A DNA stretch of 64,000 nt, from positions 1-64,000 of the forward strand of contig NZ_JARXVH010000031.1 in the NCBI RefSeq assembly GCF_029892565.1, in the 5' to 3' direction. The notes under the pieces are model-generated. The model did no database searches. It worked only from the letters and a program-made list of their open reading frames with translations, and was not told the origin of the DNA. This stretch comes from Streptomyces pseudovenezuelae (GTDB lineage Bacteria > Actinomycetota > Actinomycetes > Streptomycetales > Streptomycetaceae). Made by a program: the position numbers and the translations under genes. This document shows positions 1 to 8,565 of this stretch, in pieces; the stretch's first letter is position 1; each line of letters starts with the position of its first letter.

Positions 1-538
1 TGCCTATCAGAGGTCCCGTTGCGCCGTACGGCTCAACCGTCAGTATCGCCAACCCACTTGACGTGGGCAGCTTCCTCTCTAACTTCGCGGCATTGCGTGA
101 AGTCCATGGTCGTCACGGACGCTGACGGGCGGCTGCTGTTCTGCAGCCCGGCCGAGCCGGCGAGCTGCGCGGACATCACCCCTGCCCGGCAGTTGGACCT
201 GGTCAAGCTGCTGGCCAACGGACCGGCCGTGGAGATTCTTGCCGACGCCGGCTATCAGGGACTGGGCGCTCAGACAGGCGGGCGCGTAGTGACACCACCG
301 CACCGAAAGTTCAAGAAGAACGCCCCGGACTGGTACGAGGAGATGCATGAACGCCAGCGCAAGGCCCACTCCTCACGCCGCATCCGGGTCGAGCACGGCA
401 TTGCGCACTTGAAGAACTGGCGGGTCCTCGCCCGACACCACGGCCGCCGCGAGCACATGACCGACATCGTCCAAGCCGTAGCCGGGCTCCTCTCGCACCA
501 GCAGACCACCACGCTCTCCGGCGATCCGCGAAAGTGAA
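1..538 (+). pseudogene. IS5-like DDE transposase, 3' part
   Basis: This is the C-terminal half of a transposase whose 5' end lies outside or is lost at the window edge. The readable part contains ILADAGYQGLGAQTGGRVV, then a basic helix-rich region with RRIRVEHGIAHLKNWR, the C-terminal DDE-type region of IS5/IS1647-like transposases. The reading frame is poor before about position 110, so the N-terminal part is damaged or truncated. A near-identical fragment in the opposite orientation lies at 12415-12705, and both copies are followed by the same short flank near ACCATGCACGAGCTCGT. The frame stops at 535-537. I infer a dead element. Confidence 0.8.
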
Positions 539-647
539 CCTGGAAGCAAGCCTCGGTCCTCGACATGCCAACGCCAACCATGCACGAGCTCGTTAGGCTC
601 TCAATAGACGAACGCGCACCAACCTGAGTGAGGTCGATGCGCAATTG

Positions 648-692
648 GTGTTGGTGTTCCTCCCCTGTTGGTCAGGGGAGGAACACCAACAC
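648..692. terminator. Perfect 20-bp stem-loop terminator
   Basis: Arms 648-667 and 673-692 are exact inverted repeats with a 5-nt loop (TTGGT). The hairpin lies 18 bp beyond the stop of the minus-strand DUF397 gene and beyond the plus-strand transposase remnant, so it can terminate in both directions. There is no clear U-tract, as is usual in Streptomyces. Confidence 0.85.
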
Positions 693-709
693 TTCTGTTC
701 GTGAACGGA

Positions 710-934
710 CTACAGCTCGACTGAGTGAGAGCGAGCCAGGCTGACGAAGGCGGACCAAGCCCCAGCGGGCACGACGAGTGCTGGTCCCGCCGTGTTCTTC
801 GAGTCCCGGATCCCCACCTGGGTGTTCAAGTCGGTGATCTCGACGCAGTTACCCCCCTCCCCGGTGCTGTAGGAGGACTTGAGCCAGGCCCCCTCGGGGG
901 CAAGGTCGGTGGAGATGGCGTGCTTCTGGATCAT
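710..934 (-). CDS. DUF397 domain protein
   Basis: This is a 74-residue DUF397 protein, shown by the family core AWLKSSYSTGEGGNCVEI near residues 16-33 and VGIRDSKNTAGPALVVPAGAW after it. DUF397 proteins are small actinomycete partners of XRE regulators, and several pairs behave like toxin-antitoxin or developmental switches. The start codon overlaps the stop of the upstream XRE gene as ATGA (931-934), so the two are translationally coupled. The strong hairpin at 648-692 follows. The family is secure; the biochemical role is unknown. Confidence 0.9.
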   Translation of the reverse strand: MIQKHAISTDLAPEGAWLKSSYSTGEGGNCVEITDLNTQVGIRDSKNTAGPALVVPAGAWSAFVSLARSHSVEL

Positions 935-1806
935 GTCTTCTCTCGCTTCAGTGTCTCAACGAATGCGGGGGTTTCCTCGGGCGGTTGTGCCGAGGCGATC
1001 ATGGTGTTGAACCAGCGTGCGAAACGGGCGACCGTGGCTGGCCTGTCAGACATGGACATGGCGCTGCCCAAGCCGGTGTCGACCTGCACGGTGGTAGGGC
1101 GGTCTCCGCCGAGGTCGAGGATGGTGAAGTTGCTCCACAGGCGCTTGACGGGGGCGTCTGTCAGCAGCACCTGGATCGTCACGTTGGGAAGGGCGGCCAT
1201 ACGGAGAATCTCGTCGTACTGGCCTCGCATCACCGAGGGGCCGCCGACGGGGTGTCGCAACGCAGATTCTCCCAGAATCGCCCACAGCTTCCGAGGCTCC
1301 TCGTCACGGGTAAAGGGCTCGCGACGTTTCATGCGAAGCGCGACGTTGCTGATGATGAACTCGCTTGTCGTCTCCTCGATCGGCTGTACCTCGGTGAACT
1401 GGGCGTGCGCGTACTCCCTGGTCTGCAACTGCCCCGGAATCACGTTGGGGTTGTAGACGCTGACGGCATGGGCGACGGACTCGATCCCGGCGAACGTCCT
1501 CGTGGTGGTGAGGACCGTGCGGAACTGGGTGGTCCAGTCCTGGCTTGCCGGTGCCTTGTAGAGATCCTCAAGCGACTGCGCCAGGTCGAGGTCGTCTCCC
1601 ACACCGTAGGTGATCACTAGCTTGCGGAGGTCGCCGACCATTCGGAAAGTGCTCTGGCCCAGTTCGATGCGTCGAAGCTTGTCGTACGTGAGGCCGCTGA
1701 CTGTCTTCGCCGCCTCTTCGATGGTCAAGCCAGCGGTCTTGCGAAGCTCGCGCATCTGGATGCCGAGGTCCACCCGTGGTGCCGTCGTCCCGATCTGCTT
1801 GGCCAT
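931..1806 (-). CDS. XRE-family regulator with DUF5753 C-terminus
   Basis: This is a 291-residue DNA-binding regulator. An N-terminal helix-turn-helix (about residues 12-65: LGIQMRELRKTAGLTIEEAA) is followed by a DUF5753 domain, recognised from NPNVIPGQLQTREYA and LRHPVGGPSVMRGQYDEIL. The ATG at 1806 is chosen because a GGAGG lies 9 nt upstream; longer frames add a non-conserved leader. The gene is coupled to the DUF397 gene by an ATGA overlap. XRE-DUF5753/DUF397 pairs are abundant in Streptomyces, where members such as BldB/WhiJ-type loci affect development; which class this belongs to cannot be told here. Confidence 0.92.
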   Translation of the reverse strand: MAKQIGTTAPRVDLGIQMRELRKTAGLTIEEAAKTVSGLTYDKLRRIELGQSTFRMVGDLRKLVITYGVGDDLDLAQSLEDLYKAPASQDWTTQFRTVLTTTRTFAGIESVAHAVSVYNPNVIPGQLQTREYAHAQFTEVQPIEETTSEFIISNVALRMKRREPFTRDEEPRKLWAILGESALRHPVGGPSVMRGQYDEILRMAALPNVTIQVLLTDAPVKRLWSNFTILDLGGDRPTTVQVDTGLGSAMSMSDRPATVARFARWFNTMIASAQPPEETPAFVETLKREKT

Positions 1807-2215
1807 ACCCTGCATCCTCCAGCGTCTCAAGTCGCCTGTGTACGCACGGGAGCTACCGATCTTGCCACCAGAGCTCAGAGCCTGACACCCCAAGTCCCCT
1901 CTGTGTAGCCCCCACTGCATCTTGCGGCATATACCAATCCATGCGCCAGTGCATATGCAGTACACATTCGATTGCGTATGAACCTGCCTACGCGCCAACC
2001 TAATTGGGCGCGCCGGATCGGACGTCACGTTCAGGACGGAGCGCTTGGTGAGCGCCTTCGTGTGACGGGGCTGGTGAACAGCTCCGAGAAGATCCGCGCC
2101 TCGCGTACGGCCCGGTTCCTGCTGGGCCCCCCACCTCCGTGGGCGTGGGTAGCGGGAGATCCACGCCGGGCCGTACGCGCCACTGCTTCACGACAAGATG
2201 GAGAAGGTGACGAGC

Positions 2216-2773
2216 ATGCCCCCCACGGTCACTGGCCACGTTGACCAGGCAGCTGCGTGTCCAGGGCGCGTAGCGCCAGTCGTGCCGCTCCACGGGGCGT
2301 TCAGAGGGTCCGGCAGGGCACCGGTTGTGGCCACGGTACGGAGGGACGCCACCACGAATTCCGCTCTGCGGGTGTACCCCGGATTCGACGTGTCCTTCGA
2401 ACGCGGCAAAGGTTCCAAGGACGGTGCCATCGCCGATACGGACCGTGCCGCGCCACGTCGCGCACGCGCCATCGTCCGGGCGGGGCTGCGGTATTGGGGG
2501 TGGCCCGAACTTATCGAGTCTGCCGATCTCCTCGTCACGGAGTTGGTCACGAACGCGTTCGAGCATGGGCTCGGTGATGTTGGGCTTCGTGTGTACCTCA
2601 CCGACACGCACCTTCTGATCGAGGTGCAGGACGGCTCTCCTCAACTCCCCGTGCTGGGCAATGCCGCTCTCGACGATGAGGCCGGCCGTGGCCTCTTCCT
2701 TGTCGCCTCCACCACCGACGACTGGGGGATCAGCCCTGACGGCACGACGACCTGGTGCTCCCTCCCCTTTTGA
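2216..2773 (+). CDS. GHKL ATP-binding protein (RsbW-like)
   Basis: This is a stand-alone histidine-kinase-type ATPase domain of about 185 residues. The N-box is LLVTELVTNAFEHG, the G1-like box is IEVQDGSPQLP and the G2-like box is AGRGLFLVAST. Such proteins in Streptomyces are anti-sigma-factor kinases or orphan relatives. The ATG at 2216 has GAGAAGG upstream; an ATG at 2198 is the alternative. The first 70 residues are not conserved-looking. The next gene begins 14 bp downstream and is probably co-transcribed. Confidence 0.82.
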   Translation: MPPTVTGHVDQAAACPGRVAPVVPLHGAFRGSGRAPVVATVRRDATTNSALRVYPGFDVSFERGKGSKDGAIADTDRAAPRRARAIVRAGLRYWGWPELIESADLLVTELVTNAFEHGLGDVGLRVYLTDTHLLIEVQDGSPQLPVLGNAALDDEAGRGLFLVASTTDDWGISPDGTTTWCSLPF

Positions 2774-2787
2774 GAAGGAACGACGAC

Positions 2788-3261
2788 ATGGAACACGGTG
2801 GAATCACTGTGATCCCCGATCTCGCGCACGAAGAGACCACGTGGGCCGAGAAAGAGGTCTTCCGGGCAAACCGTCATGCGGCCGGGAACGCTCGCCTCTA
2901 CACCCTCATGTACCTGCGCTGGTATCTGAGCGTGGATCACGGCTTTGCGGACATCGAGGACCTGGCTGCGATCGGGCACGTGTTGGTGGCCAACGCTGTC
3001 GCGTACTCGGGTGTCCCCGAGTACGCCGAGATCCCGATGCAGTGGGCACTCCTTCAGTCCGGTGCATTCGTGATTCAAGTGCGGGACGCCCAGCGCGACT
3101 TCCCCGAATTCGACAAGGTCCTGGCCTGGGAGCCGGCCGAAGGCGAACGACCCCGTGGACTGTGGACCGCGCGCCAGCTCGGAGCCGAGGTCACCTATGC
3201 CCCCAAAGACAGCGGAAAGATCGTTCAGGCCGTGATCATGCCGCGCTCAGTGCCCGCGTAA
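2788..3261 (+). CDS. Unknown protein downstream of GHKL ATPase
   Basis: This is a 157-residue soluble protein starting at ATG 2788 behind GAGAAGG. I do not recognise a family. The segment IGHVLVANAVAYSG loosely resembles a GHKL N-box (LVxNAVRYSG), but no ATP-lid or G2 box follows, so at most it is a degenerate relative. It is likely in one operon with the ATPase, which ends 14 bp upstream, so a partner or target role is possible but is inference. Confidence 0.7.
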   Translation: MEHGGITVIPDLAHEETTWAEKEVFRANRHAAGNARLYTLMYLRWYLSVDHGFADIEDLAAIGHVLVANAVAYSGVPEYAEIPMQWALLQSGAFVIQVRDAQRDFPEFDKVLAWEPAEGERPRGLWTARQLGAEVTYAPKDSGKIVQAVIMPRSVPA

Positions 3262-3477
3262 TCCCTTCCGTACGGCACCCCTTGATCAACCACCGGGGTG
3301 TCTGCGCCTTGCCCCCCCCTTAGAGGCCCGCATCCCGGCGGTCAACTTTCCTCTGACCAACTTCCCTGAGGTCCCGATGACATCCTTACCGGCGCTTGCG
3401 CCCGTTCCCAAGCCGTTAGTTCCTCTTGCCATCGGTCGAGCGGTCGCGGCAGGAGACGCTTCAGATCGCGCGCGCAG

Positions 3478-4479
3478 GTGCGGACTGTGAGCGGCACGGT
3501 TCAGGCCCGGTTCCATCCGGCCGGGTTCGACGACGAGTTACGTACGGTGCTGGACGATGTACGCGCTGGCCGGTGGCGCTCGATGAGTGAGCTGCTGCGG
3601 CGATGCCCCACGTGGGGCATTCGGACCTCGCGAAGTCAGGTCCTCGCTGTGGCTGCGGCTCAAGGGGACGCGGTCGAAGCCTGGTTGCAGGAGGACCGGG
3701 ACGCCAACGCGGTGATGATGCGGGCGCGGGTGATGACGCAGCGCGCACTGACCGCGCACCGCGCCGGGCGGCGCGATGGGGGCGTGCTGGCGGATCTCGC
3801 CTGGAAGGCCTGTTTGGAGGCGGCGCGCAACTGGCCCGTGGATCCGGTGCCCTGGGTGTGCCTGGTGGCACTGGCACAACTGGACTCCCCGGAGGTCAGC
3901 CGGCGCCGTCCCGAACACCGTTTGCCAGCCCCGGAATACAACTTGCCGCCGGGCCCTTGGGGGTTCCTGCACGAGGCCGACCAGCGTGATCGGGGCAACC
4001 GTGAAGCATGGCACCGCATGATCCAGGCGCTCAAGGCGTACGGCGACGATGTTCACGACGTCGCGCGGTGGATCTGCACGTGGGCACCGGCGGGCTCGCC
4101 GCTTCTGTTGCTGCCGCTATATCTGCATGCCGAGCACTACGGAAAGCAGCGGGCCAGCGGTTCACAGACGTCCCTGTACTGGAACACAGACCCGATCGCC
4201 TACTACACCAAGCGGGCACTGAGCCGGTGGTTCAGATACGCAGACCCGGCTGCCTGGTCGCCCCTGGACCTCAACTACCTGGCACAGGCGCTGTTTTCCG
4301 GCGGGCTCACCACGGAAGCTACCCCGGTCTTCCAGGTGATCGGGCCCTTCGCCACCCCTGAGCCGTGGACATACATGGCCGAGGCGCCGGAGCGGTGGCT
4401 TGAGCAGTTTGAGCGCGCCCGCCGCCGCTGCCTGCAAGGTGCGGCAGCTCGGCCGCCACACCCGGCACGACGCCGGTGA
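3478..4479 (+). CDS. Conserved-looking helical protein, function unknown
   Basis: This is a 333-residue, Trp- and Ala-rich, mostly helical protein. It begins ARFHPAGFDDELRTVLDDVR and has regularly spaced WxxxxxAxxxA segments that suggest a TPR-like or DUF4034-like solenoid; this is pattern matching only. No signal peptide or membrane segment is seen. The start is GTG 3478 or GTG 3487. Codon 21 is TTA (3538-3540), a rare codon that in Streptomyces can make translation depend on the bldA tRNA. It ends just upstream of the permease, but different function and the intervening ribosome binding site suggest a separate unit. Confidence 0.7.
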   Translation: MRTVSGTVQARFHPAGFDDELRTVLDDVRAGRWRSMSELLRRCPTWGIRTSRSQVLAVAAAQGDAVEAWLQEDRDANAVMMRARVMTQRALTAHRAGRRDGGVLADLAWKACLEAARNWPVDPVPWVCLVALAQLDSPEVSRRRPEHRLPAPEYNLPPGPWGFLHEADQRDRGNREAWHRMIQALKAYGDDVHDVARWICTWAPAGSPLLLLPLYLHAEHYGKQRASGSQTSLYWNTDPIAYYTKRALSRWFRYADPAAWSPLDLNYLAQALFSGGLTTEATPVFQVIGPFATPEPWTYMAEAPERWLEQFERARRRCLQGAAARPPHPARRR

Positions 4480-4595
4480 CCGCCCGTCGAAGCACCTGTC
4501 GGGCCCCACCGAGCAGCCGTTCCCCTCCACCCCCAAGCCGGACAGCCACAGAACCCCCGATCACTCCAACTCCCCCGTCCCCGGAGGTACTTCCG

Positions 4596-6110
4596 TTGTC
4601 TTCCCCAAGGACCACCCACCGCCGAACATCGAGCGACGATGAGACGCTACGGCGGTTCGGCTACCAGCCCGAACTGGCCCGCCGCATGGGCCCGTTCGGC
4701 AATTTCGCCCTGAGTTTCTCCATCATTAGCGTCCTGTCCGGGTGCATGACGCTGTTCGGTTTCGGACTCATCACGGGCGGTCCGGCCGTGATGCTGTGGG
4801 GCTGGGTTTTCGTGGGCCTGATGGTGCTGGCCGTGGGTGCCGCACTGGCCGAGGTCACCTCCGCCTACCCGGTCTCCGGCGCGCTGTACTTCATGGCCAG
4901 CAAGCTCGGCGGGCCACACTGGGGCTACGTCACCGGCTGGTTCAACCTGCTGGGCCTGCTAGGCGGGATGGCAGGCGGCTGCTACGGAAGCGCGCTCTTC
5001 ATCGGCGCCCTGCTCAATCTCCAGTGGGGCTGGGCGCCGACGCCGGAGAACACCATGGTGATCTTCGGCGCCATCCTCCTGCTGCTGGCCGTCGTCAACC
5101 TGTTCGGCGTCCGCCTGGTCAGCGTCCTCAACTCGATCAGCGTGTGGTGGCACGTCACAGGCGTCACGGTGATCGTCGGGACACTCGTGCTCGTGCCCGC
5201 CCACCACCAGCCGGCCGACTTCGTCTTCGGCGAGTTCTCCAACAGGACCGGCTGGAACAACCCCCTCTACGTCGGCCTGCTCGGACTCCTGCTGGCCCAG
5301 TACACCTTCAGCGGCTACGACGCCTCCGCCCACCTCAGCGAAGAGACCAAGCACGCCCAGGTCAGCGCAGCCCGCGGCATCGTCCGCTCCATCTTCTGGT
5401 CGTGGGTGGTCGGCTTCGTCCTGCTCGCCGGCATGCTCTTCGCTATTCAGGACTACGCCGGGACCGTGGGCACCGCGACCGGCGTTCCGCCCGCGCAGAT
5501 CTTCCTCGACGCCCTCGGCACCAACGCGGCCAAAGTCCTGCTGCTGGTGATCATCGTGGCGCAGCTGTTCTGCGCGAACGCCGGGCTCGCCTCTGCCAGC
5601 CGCATGGTGTTCGCCTTCTCCCGCGACAACGCTCTGCCGTTCTCCCGCACCTGGCGACGCCTGAGCCTACGGACCAAAACTCCCGTGGCGGCCGTGTGGC
5701 TGTCGGTCGTCGTCCCGTTCTGCCTCGCCCTGCCCTCGCTCTACTCGGCCACCGCCTACACCGCGATCACCTCGATCAACGTCATCGGCATCACCCCCGC
5801 CTACGCCATCCCCATCTACCTGCGGCTGCGCGCCGGCAAGCACTTCACGCGCGGCCCATGGCACCTGGGCAGCTGGAGCAAGCCGATCGGCTGGACGGCG
5901 GTGATCTGGGTCGGCTTCGTCACCGTGCTGTTCTGCCTGCCCGCCGTCAGCCCGGTCACCGTCGACACCTTCAACTACGCCCCCCTCGCCCTGCTGTCGG
6001 TGCTGCTCCTGGCCGCCGTCTTGTGGGTGACCCGTGGGCGACGCAGCTACGGCATCCCCGAGTACGGCACTGCCAAGGAGCGCGAGCAGATGGGACAGGA
6101 CCTCGTATGA
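4596..6110 (+). CDS. APC-superfamily amino acid/amine permease
   Basis: This is a 504-residue integral membrane transporter with about 12 hydrophobic helices. N-terminal hallmarks are FGNFALSFSIISVLSGCMT and GWVFVGLMVLAVGAALAEVTSAYPVSGALY, typical of GABA/choline-type APC permeases. I choose TTG 4596 because GGAGG lies 8 nt upstream and the longer frame to 4476 encodes only low-complexity Pro/Arg/Ser residues. Its stop overlaps the next start as ATGA, coupling it to a glutamine-synthetase-like gene. That pairing suggests uptake of an amine or polyamine that is then gamma-glutamylated. The substrate itself cannot be read from sequence. Confidence 0.9.
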   Translation: MSSPRTTHRRTSSDDETLRRFGYQPELARRMGPFGNFALSFSIISVLSGCMTLFGFGLITGGPAVMLWGWVFVGLMVLAVGAALAEVTSAYPVSGALYFMASKLGGPHWGYVTGWFNLLGLLGGMAGGCYGSALFIGALLNLQWGWAPTPENTMVIFGAILLLLAVVNLFGVRLVSVLNSISVWWHVTGVTVIVGTLVLVPAHHQPADFVFGEFSNRTGWNNPLYVGLLGLLLAQYTFSGYDASAHLSEETKHAQVSAARGIVRSIFWSWVVGFVLLAGMLFAIQDYAGTVGTATGVPPAQIFLDALGTNAAKVLLLVIIVAQLFCANAGLASASRMVFAFSRDNALPFSRTWRRLSLRTKTPVAAVWLSVVVPFCLALPSLYSATAYTAITSINVIGITPAYAIPIYLRLRAGKHFTRGPWHLGSWSKPIGWTAVIWVGFVTVLFCLPAVSPVTVDTFNYAPLALLSVLLLAAVLWVTRGRRSYGIPEYGTAKEREQMGQDLV

Positions 6111-7477
6111 CTGACACTCTCCAGCATCACGGTATCCACGGCGCCACGTTCGAGGTACTGCGTGACCTGGTGGAACGGGGCGCCGTGGATACCGTGATGC
6201 TGGCCGTGCCCGACATGCAGGGCCGGTTGAAGGGCAGGCGTTTCGGCGCGGACCACTTCCTTCACCGCGTCGTGCCCGGTGGCAGCGACATGTGCGCATA
6301 CGTCTTCGCCACCGACGTGGACATGCGCCCGCTTGACGGCTTCGCATTGTCCTCCGCCGATACCGCGTACGGCGACGTGAGCCTGCTCCCCGATCCGAAC
6401 GCCGTCTACCAACTGGGCTGGATGCCCCGCACCGCTCTGGTCTACGCCGACGCCATCCACGACGACGGGCAGCCCGTCAATGTGGCCCCCCGGCAGATCC
6501 TGAAACACCAGCTCGACCGGCTCGCTGCCCGGGGCATCATGGCCTGGACCGGGCTGGAGACCGAGTTCGTCCTGAGTCATGCCGACGCAGGAGACTGCGG
6601 TCGCAGAGGGACACGGCCGGTGGCCACCCGCAATCTCGACTACGCCCTCGCCCACCCCCGCGTGATGACCCGCTTCTTCGAGGAACTGGCGGAGTGCCTC
6701 GCCGGTATGGGGTGGCCCGTCGAAGCGATCAAGACCGAAAGCGCGCACGGGCAGGTGGAGGTGACTTTCCCCTACGGCGATCCTCTGCGGGCAGCTGACC
6801 TACACCTGTTGTTCAAGCACGCAGTGCGGACCATCGCCGAGCAGGCCGGGCTGGTGGCGAACTTCATGGCAGCGCCCGCGACCGGAGTCGGCAGCAGCTG
6901 CCACATCCACCTTTCCCTCACCCGCGACGGTGTCCCGCTGTTCGCCGAGACTGGCGGACGGATGCCGGACAAGGCCCGCCACGCCATCGGCGGCTTGCTC
7001 GACATCCTGCCGCACCTGGCTCTGCTGTATGCCCCCACTTCCAACTCCTACAAACGCTACGTACCCGGAACCTTCGCGCCGACGACTTTCACCTGGGGCC
7101 GCGACAACCGCACCTGCGCCATCCGCGTCGTCGGCCGCGGCAACACCCTCCACCTGGAAAACCGCCTCCCCGGCGCCGACACCAACCCCTACCTCGCCCT
7201 CGCAGCCGTCCTCGCAGCCTCACTGGCCGGCATCGACCACAAGGTCGACCCACCCCCGCCCTATATCGGCAGCGCCTTCGACGACGTCCAGGCGCCCCCG
7301 ATGCCGGGCTCGCTGGAGGAGGCGCTCGCCGCCCTCCCGGACTGCCCTCTGCCGGCATCGGACCTGCTCACCCCGGACGTGGTCGCGCACTACACGAACG
7401 CCGCCCGCCATGAACTCGCCGTCTACCGCACGACCGTGACCGACCTCGACCTGCACCGAGGTCTCGCCACGGCCTGA
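6107..7477 (+). CDS. Glutamine synthetase-like gamma-glutamyl-amine ligase
   Basis: This is a 456-residue type-I glutamine synthetase fold. The beta-Grasp half contains VMLAVPDMQGRLKGRR. Catalytic-half landmarks are ESAHGQVEVTFPYGDP (metal-binding Glu), GSSCHIHLSL (ATP/metal His), an Arg-rich FTWGRDNRTCAIRV and ENRLPGADTNPYLALAA. The C-terminus lacks an adenylylation-type tail. Streptomyces GlnA2/GlnA3/GlnA4-type paralogues ligate glutamate to polyamines or ethanolamine rather than ammonium, and the coupled permease favours that role here. It ends before a strong hairpin at 7492-7534. Which amine is used is open. Confidence 0.88.
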   Translation: MTDTLQHHGIHGATFEVLRDLVERGAVDTVMLAVPDMQGRLKGRRFGADHFLHRVVPGGSDMCAYVFATDVDMRPLDGFALSSADTAYGDVSLLPDPNAVYQLGWMPRTALVYADAIHDDGQPVNVAPRQILKHQLDRLAARGIMAWTGLETEFVLSHADAGDCGRRGTRPVATRNLDYALAHPRVMTRFFEELAECLAGMGWPVEAIKTESAHGQVEVTFPYGDPLRAADLHLLFKHAVRTIAEQAGLVANFMAAPATGVGSSCHIHLSLTRDGVPLFAETGGRMPDKARHAIGGLLDILPHLALLYAPTSNSYKRYVPGTFAPTTFTWGRDNRTCAIRVVGRGNTLHLENRLPGADTNPYLALAAVLAASLAGIDHKVDPPPPYIGSAFDDVQAPPMPGSLEEALAALPDCPLPASDLLTPDVVAHYTNAARHELAVYRTTVTDLDLHRGLATA

Positions 7478-7491
7478 CCGCCACCTCAACA

Positions 7492-7534
7492 CCCGCGCGC
7501 GGTAGCCCCGTTGTAGCTCACTGCCGCGCGCGGG
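7492..7534. terminator. GC-rich hairpin after glutamine-synthetase-like gene
   Basis: Arms 7492-7502 and 7524-7534 (CCCGCGCGCGG and its complement) are perfect over 11 bp, with a 21-nt loop, 14 bp after the stop at 7477. It probably terminates, or attenuates read-through into, the EEP gene at 7578. Confidence 0.65.
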
Positions 7535-7577
7535 CCCCACACCGGCAACCGCCACTACCCCCAATCGAGGAGCCCGC

Positions 7578-8477
7578 ATGACGCCCGACGTACTCGTGGT
7601 CGCGTCCTGGAACATCCAGAAGAACGGTCGTGCCCCGGTCGACGGCAGGGACCACCCGCCCCGCCCGCACGAGATCCTCGCGGCCTACGAGCCGGACGTC
7701 GTCTTCCGGCAGGAGCTGACCGGGGCAGGCGCCCACGGCAAACACGCCCTGTACGCGGAGGCACACGCGGTCGGCGGCCTGATCGCGTTCATGGGCGAGG
7801 AGCGTGAGGGACGCAGCACTAACCCCACGGGGGTGATGGTCACCCCGCGCCTCTTCGACATCGTGGCCCACACCAACGAAGACTTGCCCTGGAAGCAGAT
7901 CTGCCGCCTTGCGGTCCGCCGCAAGAACCGTCCCGGAACCCTTCACCTTGCTTCGGCTCATCTGTGCCACTACGACCTCGGCCTGCGGGCCACTGAAGCC
8001 CGCCGTCTCACCACCTACGCCGACCACGGTCGCACCGTTCTGATCGGCATGGACGCCAACAGCTACCCTCACCGCGCCAGCGACGAGATCTCCGACCCCA
8101 TCGACTGGAACACGGTCGAGGACCCGTGCCACATCCAGCACCGCACCGTCGAACGCGACGGTCGTCGTGTCCCCAACACCGGGCCGAGCGAGATCCTCAC
8201 CGGCGGCGCGAAGCCAGTCTTCACCGATCTCGCCCACCACGCTGCCGGTGCCCTGGGCCAAGGCCAGGCGCTGACGCCCACGGCCAGCCTCCACCGCACG
8301 GACCAAGGCCCCCGCCAGCGCATCGACGTCCAACTCGGTACGCCTGACCTCGCATCGGCCCTGATCAGCTTCGAGGTCATCGACACCGCCGACGTACAGC
8401 GGTGGACCGACCACGCCCTCACCATCGCCCGCTACGACCTCGCCGCGGTCGACCGCATCCTGAGCACCGCTCGCTGA
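7578..8477 (+). CDS. Endonuclease/exonuclease/phosphatase-fold protein A
   Basis: This is a 299-residue member of the EEP (DNase I-like) fold. Visible active-site strings are VVASWNIQKNG (Asn), VFRQELTGAG (metal Glu), IGMDANSYPH (DxN pair) and a terminal TDHALT (Asp-His). It starts at ATG 7578 behind GAGGAG. No signal peptide is evident, so it is probably cytoplasmic. The next gene is a clear paralogue sharing the string RTDQGPRQRID and the same order of motifs. The context after a permease and gamma-glutamyl ligase is unusual, and I cannot tell whether the substrate is nucleic acid or a small phosphoester. Confidence 0.8.
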   Translation: MTPDVLVVASWNIQKNGRAPVDGRDHPPRPHEILAAYEPDVVFRQELTGAGAHGKHALYAEAHAVGGLIAFMGEEREGRSTNPTGVMVTPRLFDIVAHTNEDLPWKQICRLAVRRKNRPGTLHLASAHLCHYDLGLRATEARRLTTYADHGRTVLIGMDANSYPHRASDEISDPIDWNTVEDPCHIQHRTVERDGRRVPNTGPSEILTGGAKPVFTDLAHHAAGALGQGQALTPTASLHRTDQGPRQRIDVQLGTPDLASALISFEVIDTADVQRWTDHALTIARYDLAAVDRILSTAR

Positions 8478-8565
8478 TGGAACCCAGATCCACCACGCGG
8501 CCCCGCCCCCCAACCGGGCCAAAGGCAGCACCCCACCACAAGACCCGAACCCTACGGAGGTCCTC

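Noticed and set aside
4742..6106. Very long plus-strand frame extending the glutamine-synthetase-like gene upstream through the permease
   Set aside because: The upstream part is an Arg/Pro/His-rich shadow of the permease; ATG 6107 with an ATGA overlap is the sensible start.
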